Positions 47,635-56,250 of a DNA stretch of 64,000 bases are shown one piece after another (positions within the stretch are counted from its first letter, which is position 1; each line of letters starts with the position of its first letter). Source of the stretch: Marinospirillum perlucidum. Lineage in GTDB: Bacteria; Pseudomonadota; Gammaproteobacteria; Pseudomonadales; Halomonadaceae. The stretch spans positions 1 through 64,000 of the forward strand of contig NZ_QFWJ01000005.1 in NCBI RefSeq assembly GCF_003336805.1. The letters are read 5' to 3'. Under the pieces are notes generated by a model. It worked only from the letters and a program-made list of their open reading frames with translations, was not told the DNA's origin and did no database searches. A program made the position numbers and the translations under genes.

Positions 47635-48928
47635 AACGCACACTCATTTTTACAGTCAGACGATTGTATTCGGCCACTTCGTTGCTACTGGTCAGCAGGT
47701 TGTAGTTCAAATTCGGCTCTAGAACCCAACGGGAAGTTGGCTTGTAAATAGCACCAAAACCTAAAGAAAACAGGTTTTCATCACTTCTATCACCGGAGTA
47801 AGTGCGGTTAGACCAGCCTGCCTTGCCTTTTACTTGTAAGTGATCGGTGAAATTGAAAGCGACTGAAGAATTGATTCCTGGCGCTGCCAGGTTGCCGCTG
47901 TTGGCATCGGGCTGTTCGCTTCCTAGATAATGGCCGGTAAAAACGAGTGTCATGGGTGCAGACGAATTACCAACCTGGGTTATCCAGCCACCCCCTAGAA
48001 GATAAAAGTTGCCATCATTATCAGGTGTCTCGTCATAGCTAAGGCTGGAGAGGTTGGAAAAAGCCAGGAGATGGTTACTCGTGGAGAGGGAGAAACGGCC
48101 ATTGAGACTCAAAAGCCCCTCTTGGACTTCTCCTGCTCCATCTCTCCAGCCGCGGTTCCAACCCGGTTTAAGACTGGCTTCCCAATGGCTGGCAGTATAA
48201 GTGCCGCCAAGATTAAAACCCAATTTTTGACGAATATAATCGGCTTCTTCGAAAGGTCGGCTATCCTCCAATCGATAACCTGCACTCAAACTCAAGCGGT
48301 CACTAGCTTGGAATCTTAAGTTTTGATGTGCTGCTAATTCGGAAAAAAGACTGGGTTCTTCGGTGAAGGTGAGGGTGTTGCCACCTTGATCAATACTGGT
48401 GCTGGGTGAAGAGGAAACATTGGAGTCATGTCCAAGAGCAGCAATCACGCGTGTAGTGAGCGTGAAGCGTTTAGGGGCTGTTAAGCGGGTTAACCTGGCT
48501 CTTAGTTGGTTGACTTGCTGTAAGACCGCTTCTGAAGTTGCATTCCTCTCGAGGCGTTTAAGCTGATTTTCGGCACGTTCATAGCCTTGTATTTCAATGA
48601 AGGCTTCAGCCAACAAAACCCTGCCTTGATGATTATTGGGTTGAACCAGAAGTAGTCGCTCCAGTGCCCAGATGGCTTCATGGGGCTGCTGTTGAGCCAT
48701 AGCCGCTTGAGCGAACAGTAAGTCGTAACCTGCCTGGCCAGCAAATTCACCCTCTCGAGGCTGGAGTTGTTGATAGACCTCTTGGCTTTCACCGGACTCC
48801 AGGCTTTGCTGTAAAGCATTTAAAGAAGGCAGCTCACTGGCCATGCTGGCTAGGGGCAGGGTTAGGCTTGAAAGCATCAAAGTTAGCGCTACCCCCCTAG
48901 GGGGTAATAAAAAGCAGGTAGATTGCAT
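47609..48928 (-). CDS. TPR/beta-barrel outer-membrane protein
   Basis: Product of 439 residues with a signal peptide (to about residue 31, SMASE). Residues 35-150 contain TPR-like helices (FAQAAMAQQQPHEAIWALER, LLLVQPNNHQGRVLLAEAFIE). From about residue 155 alternating strands form a beta-barrel, ending in YEFQPYRF with a terminal Phe as in BamA substrates. The GHDSNVSSSPS turn is common in such TPR-barrel proteins. The architecture resembles Slam (surface lipoprotein assembly modifier) proteins, but I cannot confirm family membership. It heads a minus-strand unit with FecR and lipoprotein B. Confidence 0.72.
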   Translation of the reverse strand: MQSTCFLLPPRGVALTLMLSSLTLPLASMASELPSLNALQQSLESGESQEVYQQLQPREGEFAGQAGYDLLFAQAAMAQQQPHEAIWALERLLLVQPNNHQGRVLLAEAFIEIQGYERAENQLKRLERNATSEAVLQQVNQLRARLTRLTAPKRFTLTTRVIAALGHDSNVSSSPSTSIDQGGNTLTFTEEPSLFSELAAHQNLRFQASDRLSLSAGYRLEDSRPFEEADYIRQKLGFNLGGTYTASHWEASLKPGWNRGWRDGAGEVQEGLLSLNGRFSLSTSNHLLAFSNLSSLSYDETPDNDGNFYLLGGGWITQVGNSSAPMTLVFTGHYLGSEQPDANSGNLAAPGINSSVAFNFTDHLQVKGKAGWSNRTYSGDRSDENLFSLGFGAIYKPTSRWVLEPNLNYNLLTSSNEVAEYNRLTVKMSVRYEFQPYRF

Positions 48929-49316
48929 GAAGATGTACTCAGTAACAATTAGAGGAAGCGAATTCGATCCACAAAAAGCTCAGCCGGTTGGTGAAAAAGC
49001 TGACTTTAATTACCATATATACCTCGTCAGATTAGCTAATTTATCATGGCCGGGCAAGCTGAGATGTCGCTGACAAGCAGCCTGTTGACGAGAATGTGAA
49101 GTAGATCAAATCTATTTGCATAGAATTAATCATTATATTTAAAAATATTTTTATAGAGTCATTTTTAACGAATAGTTAATTTAACATTTATTATTTTTGA
49201 CTGTTTTCTAGTGTAATTTTTTTTGGGAAAGCGTAGCTGGGCCTACCGGCTTTTATGTTTCTGATATATATTCTGGCAGTCAAGATAATTCCGGTGCAGG
49301 GTGTAAAGGAGATACC
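48929..49316. promoter_or_regulatory. AT-rich divergent promoter region
   Basis: 388 bases between the barrel gene (minus) and a lipoprotein gene (plus). The stretch 49125-49230 is strongly AT-rich with several A- and T-tracts. This is the clearest AT-rich patch in the window and is a plausible target for H-NS-like or regulatory proteins. TTGACT near 49197 could be part of a plus-strand promoter, but no good -10 element at normal spacing was found. No small gene is supported here. Confidence 0.45.
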
Positions 49317-50402
49317 ATGGAAAATAAAATGCTTAAGCTAATGGGTTTGGCCTTAAGTGCGGGACTGATGACAGGTTGTATAACCGGCAGCGATGATTCT
49401 TCATCGGGCTCTACTGGCTCCACTAGTAGTTTTGATGCGCCTGAAATTCAAGCAGCAAGAACGCCTGTTGCCATTACCACAGCCAATGCGCCGGAAGCGG
49501 CAAAATCTACTGTCGATGCCATGGATGCTGATGAATTAGATCCTTTGGATAATTTGGATCTGGGTACAACTACCGCATCAAGTGAAACCAAGGCGTCAGA
49601 GAATCTGGTGGCCTGGTCTCATGCTACGTTGGATGGTCTTGCTGACTGGGCGATGATGGAAAGAGTTGCCAGTGCTGAAACTCAATCAGAGGTTCAGGCC
49701 TGTACTGGCGGCGGTAGTATCAGTGTGACCATGTCGGAAGAAGGTGATTCCACTCAGGGTTATTTGGTTGCCGTTATATCGTTCAACTCTTGCATAGCGG
49801 ATACTTTTAACGCCGATGGCAGCCTGTCCGTGTCCTCACAGTGGACTTCCAGCAGTGATAAGTCGGAAATCGTCGCACGTAATATGAAAATTACCCCGGC
49901 GACCGGTGAAAGGATCACGATGAATGGCGGTTTGACTGAACAGTGTAGCTATACTTCGGATAATGATTATTGTAAAGCCACATCTGCTGGGCTTGAAATC
50001 AACGTAGGTAGCGAGTTCTTCCGAGTCTATTCCTTGAATGAGGAGTACTGGGACTATTCTTACAGTTCAACAAGCGACTGGGATAACCAGATTAATTCGT
50101 CTCTAAGTCTTGATGCCAGTCATCTGGACGGCAGCTTGAATTTTAGTACTCCGCAAACCCTGAGCTATAAGTATTCTTGGGATGACTTTCCCAGTGAGGG
50201 TCAGATGAAGATGCTGGGTGCTAATGACAGCAGTATTCTTTTGACTTTCAGTCGACCTGGTTCTAGTCCGGTTGTGCAGATTGATGTGGATACCAATAAC
50301 GACGGGGTCTACGAGTGTACACAATCCGGCGTGACGGAAACCCAGTTGTCTGAAGGAACCTGGAGTTGTTCTACATCCACGAGTACTGAATCGAGCTTGT
50401 AA
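49317..50402 (+). CDS. Lipoprotein of unknown function
   Basis: Product of 361 residues with lipobox LMTGC (Cys21), then a Ser/Gly/Thr linker with an Asp-Asp pair. Family not recognised. The C-terminal half is beta-patterned with six or more Cys residues (VQACTGGG, NSCIAD, EQCSYTS, YCKA, YECTQSG, WSCSTS) and an acidic turn VDTNNDGVYEC that could bind calcium. A strong AAAGGAG site precedes the ATG. It stands alone, divergent from the barrel operon, with its own terminator. Confidence 0.7.
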   Translation: MENKMLKLMGLALSAGLMTGCITGSDDSSSGSTGSTSSFDAPEIQAARTPVAITTANAPEAAKSTVDAMDADELDPLDNLDLGTTTASSETKASENLVAWSHATLDGLADWAMMERVASAETQSEVQACTGGGSISVTMSEEGDSTQGYLVAVISFNSCIADTFNADGSLSVSSQWTSSSDKSEIVARNMKITPATGERITMNGGLTEQCSYTSDNDYCKATSAGLEINVGSEFFRVYSLNEEYWDYSYSSTSDWDNQINSSLSLDASHLDGSLNFSTPQTLSYKYSWDDFPSEGQMKMLGANDSSILLTFSRPGSSPVVQIDVDTNNDGVYECTQSGVTETQLSEGTWSCSTSTSTESSL

Positions 50403-50423
50403 AGCTATAGGTTAGTAATATTG

Positions 50424-50450
50424 AAAGAGGGCCTTAGGCCCTCTTTTTTT
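50424..50450 (+). terminator. Terminator after the lone lipoprotein gene
   Basis: AAAGAGGGCC-TTA-GGCCCTCTTT followed by a T-run, 22 bases after the stop at 50402. Confidence 0.88.
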
Positions 50451-50507
50451 ATTTGATCCGCTTTCCTGTTCCAGCCTAGTAAAACGTACAGACAAGTTAA
50501 CCTGAGG

Positions 50508-50513
50508 TATACT
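50508..50513 (+). promoter_or_regulatory. Candidate -10 element of the subtilase gene
   Basis: TATACT matches the sigma-70 consensus at five of six bases and lies 30 bases before the start codon at 50543. The -35 position (CGTACA, 17-base spacer) is poor, so the site is only a candidate. Confidence 0.3.
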
Positions 50514-50542
50514 TGGGTTTGAACGTATTTTAAGGGGGCGGC

Positions 50543-52684
50543 ATGCGTTTTTTGTTACTGGTCATCTTCCTGTTTTGGTCTGTGCTGGCTACAGCCCAAG
50601 GGCTCCTGGTTGCCTGGGAGCCGGGTCAGGCTCCAGCTGTTATTCAGGTGCCTGCTACCGAGGATCAATCTACCTATCAGCTAGCCGGTGAACGTCAAAG
50701 AACGGCACCCAGTGTCGACTACGAGCTTTACCTCTACGAAGTAGAAGACCGTATCCAGTATTTACAACTCTTTCGGCAGCTGCGTGCCGATCAGCGTGTT
50801 CGTTTTGTCGAAAAAAATGCCAGGGTTGAGATTCAGGCCGGTCTGTCGCCGCCGGAGCATTTTGTTGCTTTGGGGCTGGTGGATGCTTCGGATCAATTGA
50901 TCCAATACCCCTGTGACCAGTTTCCCATTGCTATCGTTGATACTGGTGTGGACTTGGATCATCCTGCATTAACAAATGGCGTGACTCTGGATTATCAAAA
51001 GAACTACCTGGATGAATCCAGCTTGCCCGACGATGATCATGGCCATGGAACCCATATTGCCGGTTTAATTGCTGCCGAGCCCGCTGAATTAACCAATAAG
51101 GATACCAATGAAAAGCAGAGTATTGCCGGTGTTTGTTCAACGGCAGTTTTGCATGTTCAAAAAACCCTGGATTCCGTCTCTAGGGGCCGTTTGTCCGATG
51201 TAAATGCTGCCTTGCTGGATGCTCTGGAAAGTCACGGTTCTACAGATGGACCCCGTTTTCCGATTATCAATACTTCGCTGGTGGCTTCGGGAGGACGTTC
51301 GACCCTGGAGGGCGTTCTCGGAGATTTGAGTGATCGGGGGCAATTCGTTATTGCTGCTGCGGGTAATAACGGTCAGTTGATTGATATCTACCCCAAGTAC
51401 CCGGCTGCGTTTAGTAATGACTTGCCTTTAGTGATCAGCGTGGGCAATTCCACTTCAAGCAATCAGCTGCATTCCACCAGTAACTATGGCTACCAGCAGG
51501 TCGATCTGGCTGCACCCGGGGAGTTATTGTTCAGTAGTTGGAAGGAGGGTGAATACCGCTTATCGACAGGCACTTCCATGGCGACTCCGTTGGTAGCAGC
51601 TACTCTGGCTGCCTTGATGCAGAAATATTCGACGGATACCAGCTTAACTTCAGAAGCCTATCGGGCTGCCTTACTCAATAGCCTGAGTCTTAATCGCACA
51701 GACCTGGAGGGCAAGCTTCGCTACCCAGGTGTTTTGAATACCCGAACGGCCTTGACTGCAGATAAAACCGACTTGTTCAAGCCCACCTGGTTCAACTTCG
51801 ACTGGATTGACGGTGCCGATGCCCTCTATTTAAAGGGCTATGAGTTATCTCAGGTGGATAGCCTGGTTTTCAGAAAGGAAGGAGCCAGCTCTACAGAGAC
51901 TGTTGCTTTCGAGTATGAGGCGACCGAAGATCGTTTGAGAGTCACCTTGCCTTCAAATTGGCAGGAAGGACGACTGGAAATTCAAGCAGGCAGCCAGGAT
52001 TTAGAGCCTCTCGATTTTACCCTGATGGTTCAGGATAGCCTGCCGGAGGATGTCACCCTTTGTGAAGCGGAAACCTGTCGGATTGCCTGGGGTGCTTATA
52101 ATGTCGATGTTACTCGGCGTGATGGCAACGCTGATACGACCTGGTGGTTATCCACCCGTGATGAGGGCAGTGACGAACTCCTGGTTATTACCGGCGTGGA
52201 TCTGAGCGCCAACTGGGAATTCTATTTTTCCGGTCATCCGCGTTTGCGCCTGGTGGGTATGGAGGCCAAGCAAGCGAGCCAAGGCTATCGGCTGTTAACT
52301 AGTACGGAAGGCTATACCGCCGGTTCCCAGGGTTACTCGGGGAGTTGGGTCGTGGATCAACCGGGTGACTGGTCAACTTTGGAGCCTCCTTTCCAGCAGT
52401 TGGTATTACGTCCTGATGTGCGCCTGGCTTCCAGCTCCAGTAGTCGAGTGGAGTGCTATATTGCCACTCAGGTTTATGGCGATGCTTATGCGCCACAAGT
52501 TCAGTCTTTGCGGGATTTTCGTGATGAAGTTTTGATGAGCTTCAGTGCGGGACGCTGGTTGGTGGAGCAGTACTATACCTATTCGCCTGATATTGCCGAG
52601 TGGATGGCCGACAAACCCCGGCTTGAAGCCGGAGTTCGTTGGGTTTTGGATGCCTGGGTGAGTCTGTGGGAAAAAATCAGCTAG
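50543..52684 (+). CDS. Secreted subtilisin-like serine protease (S8) with CFI-box-type C-terminus
   Basis: Product of 713 residues. Signal peptide MRFLLLVIFLFWSVLATAQG, then a propeptide-like region. The catalytic triad is Asp133 (AIVDTGVDLDH), His168 (HGHGTHIAGL) and Ser345 (GTSMATPL); the oxyanion Asn is in AAAGNNG. A beta-rich region (~390-635) follows. The last 76 residues begin CYIATQVYGD at Cys638 and continue QSLRDFRDEVLM and EQYYTYSPDIAEWM, matching the CFI-box-CTERM pattern with F changed to Y. Such tails are thought to act in sorting. GGGGGCGG precedes the ATG. Confidence 0.85.
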   Translation: MRFLLLVIFLFWSVLATAQGLLVAWEPGQAPAVIQVPATEDQSTYQLAGERQRTAPSVDYELYLYEVEDRIQYLQLFRQLRADQRVRFVEKNARVEIQAGLSPPEHFVALGLVDASDQLIQYPCDQFPIAIVDTGVDLDHPALTNGVTLDYQKNYLDESSLPDDDHGHGTHIAGLIAAEPAELTNKDTNEKQSIAGVCSTAVLHVQKTLDSVSRGRLSDVNAALLDALESHGSTDGPRFPIINTSLVASGGRSTLEGVLGDLSDRGQFVIAAAGNNGQLIDIYPKYPAAFSNDLPLVISVGNSTSSNQLHSTSNYGYQQVDLAAPGELLFSSWKEGEYRLSTGTSMATPLVAATLAALMQKYSTDTSLTSEAYRAALLNSLSLNRTDLEGKLRYPGVLNTRTALTADKTDLFKPTWFNFDWIDGADALYLKGYELSQVDSLVFRKEGASSTETVAFEYEATEDRLRVTLPSNWQEGRLEIQAGSQDLEPLDFTLMVQDSLPEDVTLCEAETCRIAWGAYNVDVTRRDGNADTTWWLSTRDEGSDELLVITGVDLSANWEFYFSGHPRLRLVGMEAKQASQGYRLLTSTEGYTAGSQGYSGSWVVDQPGDWSTLEPPFQQLVLRPDVRLASSSSSRVECYIATQVYGDAYAPQVQSLRDFRDEVLMSFSAGRWLVEQYYTYSPDIAEWMADKPRLEAGVRWVLDAWVSLWEKIS

Positions 52685-52688
52685 GAGC

Positions 52689-52727
52689 CCTAGGAAACCA
52701 CTGATTTTTTCTTGGGTATTTCCTAGG
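52689..52727. terminator. Hairpin between convergent subtilase and DUF1501 genes
   Basis: CCTAGGAAA pairs perfectly with TTTCCTAGG across a T-rich loop. The right arm overlaps the DUF1501 stop codon. It could end transcripts from either side, although the T-run is in the loop rather than after the stem. Confidence 0.4.
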
Positions 52728-54159
52728 TGGGCAGGAGTCCGGCAAAACTGACGCCGCTTTCCCTGGGCGTGACCTGGGGATCACCTAGACTGCGGGTAAT
52801 CACCTGAGTACCTGAGTCCCGTCCCAGGCTCCAGTCGGCCAGCGCTTTGAAGGGATGTTCCAGGCTGGTTTTACCCTCAATATGGGGAGTAGCCACTGAG
52901 GTGTCTTCCAGGCGAGCAATTTCTTCGTTCGGGAAGAGTTCCCCATAAAGACCACCGTTGACCTGCTCGCCGATGACCAGCATGTAGTTGCCTTCTCCAT
53001 GATCGGTTCCCTGGTCGCCATTGCTGCGAATCTGGCGGCCAAATTCACCACTCAACATAAAGACGGTATTATTTTTGACACTGGAGCTTAGGTGTCGGGT
53101 AAGCATATCCAGCCCCTGATCGTTGCCAAAAAGAGTATTCAGCAGGGGTTCAATCATGTCGGCCTGGTGTTTGTGACTGTCCCAGCTGCCCAATCCCAGG
53201 GAAGCTACTTTCATATTCAAGAGGCCGCCGGTGTGATTGAGTAGATCATAGAGAGTCGTGATTTGACGATGAAAGTTCTTTTCCAGATCCAAATTGGCTA
53301 AGCCCTCAGGGAGAGGGTTGCTGGAAAGGATGCTATCCAGGTTTTCAGCCAGATTGCGCAGTTCTCTTTCATGATCCAGGAGCAGTTGCAGGTGATCGGG
53401 GAGTTCGGTTCGTTTACTCTGCAGGCTGCCATAGTAGCTGGCCTGGGCGCGCGAGAGAACGGCGCGCCAGTGCTGCTCATTGATATCATCATGCAGGCGA
53501 TGGTCAAACAGACCCGCTGCCCGGGAGTCTTCCAGCGTGATGAGGTTGTCGCTGCGTGCCCGCCGATCCAGGTTGGTATCCGATGGGCCAAAGCAGAAAT
53601 TGCGCGGTGTTGAGGTCAGAGAAATGACCCGCCCTGTTGTGTGTTCTGCAGCCAGGCGTCCTCCCCAGCCGGAACCCAGCAGGGCGGTGGATTCAGTATC
53701 CCAGCGGCCATAATCCAGTGCCATAAGTGAGCGGACGTGGTTACGCGAAGGGGAGCCTAAAACATTGCTGATGATACCGACTTTGCCGCGATTAATTTGC
53801 TGAGTCAGCCAGCCGGCTTTTTTGAGAATACCAAACGTCTGGCCGCTCAGAGTGACCGCATCATAATTCTCATCCCAGTAGGTCTGCACGGTATCGGTAT
53901 TGCCATTACGTAGCTCGTGGGCAGTGAAATGATTCTTCCAAAAGCTTTTACCAAAGGTGCTTGAGGGGAGAGGGGTGATCAGATGGCGCAGATCCGGCCC
54001 ACCATCCAGAGTGATTTGCACCACCTGGCGACTGCTGATGGGGCTGGCGTTTGCTGAGGTGGATGCCAGGCTACCCAGTCCCAAAAGCCCTGATGACAGG
54101 TAAAAGGGGCTGGCCAGTCCGGATAGTGACAGGGCTTTCAGAAAATCACGACGTTGCAT
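52723..54159 (-). CDS. DUF1501 family Tat-exported protein
   Basis: Product of 478 residues with a Tat signal (MQRRDFLKALSLSGLASPF). The chain shows the DUF1501 pattern: VVQITLDGGPDLRHLI, GKVGIISNVLG, SRNHVRSLM, NMKVASLGLGSWDSHKHQ, FMLSGEFGR, DQGTDHGEGNYMLVIG. This family is related to sulfatases and phosphatases by fold; its activity is unknown. Its ATG overlaps the stop of the DUF1800 gene (TAATG). DUF1501 and DUF1800 genes are paired in many bacteria, which suggests a joint envelope role. Confidence 0.88.
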   Translation of the reverse strand: MQRRDFLKALSLSGLASPFYLSSGLLGLGSLASTSANASPISSRQVVQITLDGGPDLRHLITPLPSSTFGKSFWKNHFTAHELRNGNTDTVQTYWDENYDAVTLSGQTFGILKKAGWLTQQINRGKVGIISNVLGSPSRNHVRSLMALDYGRWDTESTALLGSGWGGRLAAEHTTGRVISLTSTPRNFCFGPSDTNLDRRARSDNLITLEDSRAAGLFDHRLHDDINEQHWRAVLSRAQASYYGSLQSKRTELPDHLQLLLDHERELRNLAENLDSILSSNPLPEGLANLDLEKNFHRQITTLYDLLNHTGGLLNMKVASLGLGSWDSHKHQADMIEPLLNTLFGNDQGLDMLTRHLSSSVKNNTVFMLSGEFGRQIRSNGDQGTDHGEGNYMLVIGEQVNGGLYGELFPNEEIARLEDTSVATPHIEGKTSLEHPFKALADWSLGRDSGTQVITRSLGDPQVTPRESGVSFAGLLPT

Positions 54160-56030
54160 TAGCGCCCCTCCTGAAAAAACATATAGGGGGTATTGGTAAT
54201 AAAGTTGACCGCTTTACCCAAATGATCGGCCACTTCCAGGCGCTCCTCCCTTGTGCTGGTAAAAACACAGGCGTTAGCCTGGTGCTGATAATACTCATGC
54301 AGGCCGCCACCTTCGCTCAGCTCGGTTTCACTAAACTGGCTATCATAGGCAACCCCGCCGACATAGGCTTCATGCCAGGTAGCTGCTGCATCCTTGCCGT
54401 TATTGATCAAGGCATAGACTTGAACCCTTTCCAGAGGTCCAAAGTTTTTCAGGCCATCGGCAACAAAACGCTGCCAGAGCCATTCCCCCACAGTTTTTGC
54501 GGTCAGGCAGGAGAAACCACTTTCAGCGGGAGGAAGCAGGCCTGACCAGTCTTTTTCCCAAACCAGGGTGTCATCTTCATGGCGGGTGGTGCGTGCAAAA
54601 CGCCAGCTATCGCGGGTAAATCGATTAAAGGTACGCAGAAAATATTCACTGCTGCCGTAGGCATCTTCACCGGTCTGGGCACCAAAGACATTGTGGTGAG
54701 GCCGAAAAACGCTGAAGCCGCTGGAATTGATACTCCCCTGGGGGTCATAAATGTTTCTAACCGCATCCTGGACATCGGTAATCATACGGTTACTCAGGAT
54801 CAGGGAACGATCAAAGGTGGAGTAGTACTTGATTCTTTCCCCGGTATGAAAATCGGTGCTGGTGGCATAACCCTTAAGGAAGGTCATCAGGTTTTTTTCA
54901 TCCAGGCTGGCCCAGTAGTCCCTGATACGTTGCTGACGAGCAGGGTAGTCGCTGAGGGTATCATCAGCCAACCATTGCACGATAATGATGGGCAGGTTGT
55001 TGAGGCTGTCAGGATGTTGTATGGCTAGTGGACCCAACTGCTCCAGTGCTTCCTGGGCATTACCGGCTGAAATCGTATGGTGCAGAATTTCTAGGGGGCT
55101 GCCAATCTTATAATTCTCGTAAATCATGGTTGCCGAGGCGGCGCCACGGCGTTCCTCGGGATACATTTCGGTCAGCAGGCGCGCCATGTTGGGGATGCTG
55201 GTATTTTCATGGTAATCATCACTGCCGTTGCGGTCACTGAGGATGCCAAAGAAAAGCTGGAAGTATTCCCGGGCAAAATCCTCATTAACCTGATAGGCAC
55301 CACCATCGAAGTGATTTTCCTTGTGGTTGTATTGAACCGCAATGGCGGCATGGCCTGCAGCCCTGGTGAGTACCTGGTCAAAACTGAGATCGGCTGCAAC
55401 TGCTTCCATGATCTGGTCGTAGTAGTTGACGATCTGATGGCGGGTGACTCCGGCATCCTGATTGGCGGCCAGGTGGTAGTTGGTTAGGTAAAAACCGATT
55501 TTTTGGCGAGCAGGATTTAACCCCGGCGTGTGAGCTGCACGAACCCAAATACGTTCAGGTGCTCGCCAGGCATCCAGCGTGTAGTTGTCGCGAGAAGCTG
55601 CCGGAATGAGATTCTGCGCGTGGTTGCTCGACCAGAAATCACTCAGGCCTTGCAGACTGCCGTGTTCGCCAGTCGCTGATGCGGTTTGTAGAGGTGATAC
55701 CAGGGGATGAAATTCCCCCATATAGAGGATTTCTTCTATGGCATGATGAGGCGGTTGGTCAGCTCAGGCCTGAATTTGAGCATCAGTCGCATGGCTGCCA
55801 TAGGCAAACAGATGCAACACCTTGCGTACGGCGGTTTCATCCCAAGTCTCATCCGAGACCCTTTCAAGCCCGGTCATTTCCCTGGGAGCTGCTGTTTGTG
55901 CTCCTTGAAGGGTTACAATTTGCGGATTCAGGTTATCATTACTACCAGAATCTGATCCACCGCCACATCCAGCCAGCAACCAGAAAAGGCACAAGAGTCC
56001 AATTAAACGCAAAGAGAAAAAATCAATCAT
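54159..56030 (-). pseudogene. DUF1800 lipoprotein gene interrupted by one in-frame UGA
   Basis: Two open segments, 55764-56030 (88 residues) and 54159-55721 and onward, lie in the same frame. They are separated only by a TGA at 55764-55766, and the frame continues as ADQPPHHAIEEILYMGEF. The first part gives a signal peptide and lipobox WLLAGC, then the start of DUF1800 (ETAVRKVLHLFAYGSHATDAQIQA). The second part carries the rest (DFAREYFQLFFGILSDRN and so on). The UGA falls where a Trp is plausible. Together the segments encode about 623 residues, close to normal. Options are a true nonsense mutation, read-through, an internal restart at 55721 or a sequencing error. DUF1501 follows directly. 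Confidence 0.75.
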
Positions 56031-56250
56031 AAAGCCTGTCTCTTAAAAGCCTTGGTTCGATTGTATCCCTGGCTAGAGCAAAAGAGTAGTTCAGAATGTA
56101 AGCTTTTTTGTCTGTTAAAATAGACAAGCTGGCTCACAGGTATCTATATACTTTTGAAAACAGGGGTTTATTTTTTTATTACTTGTTTTGTCTGGGGATT
56201 TATTTAGTTACTATTCTTTCTTTGAATTGGAGTTGAGGGAACACCTGTCC
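56031..56250. promoter_or_regulatory. Divergent region upstream of the SoxB-like/gsp operon
   Basis: 220 bases between the DUF1800 gene and the SoxB-like gene. It contains an imperfect hairpin near 56101-56130 (AGCTT..TGTCT with AGACAAGCT) and a T-rich stretch at 56165-56215. It should hold the promoters of both operons; no convincing sigma-70 pair was identified by eye. Confidence 0.35.

Noticed and set aside
55720-55766. Selenocysteine insertion at the DUF1800 UGA
   Set aside because: No stable hairpin lies directly after the UGA, and the residue position fits Trp better than Sec or Cys.
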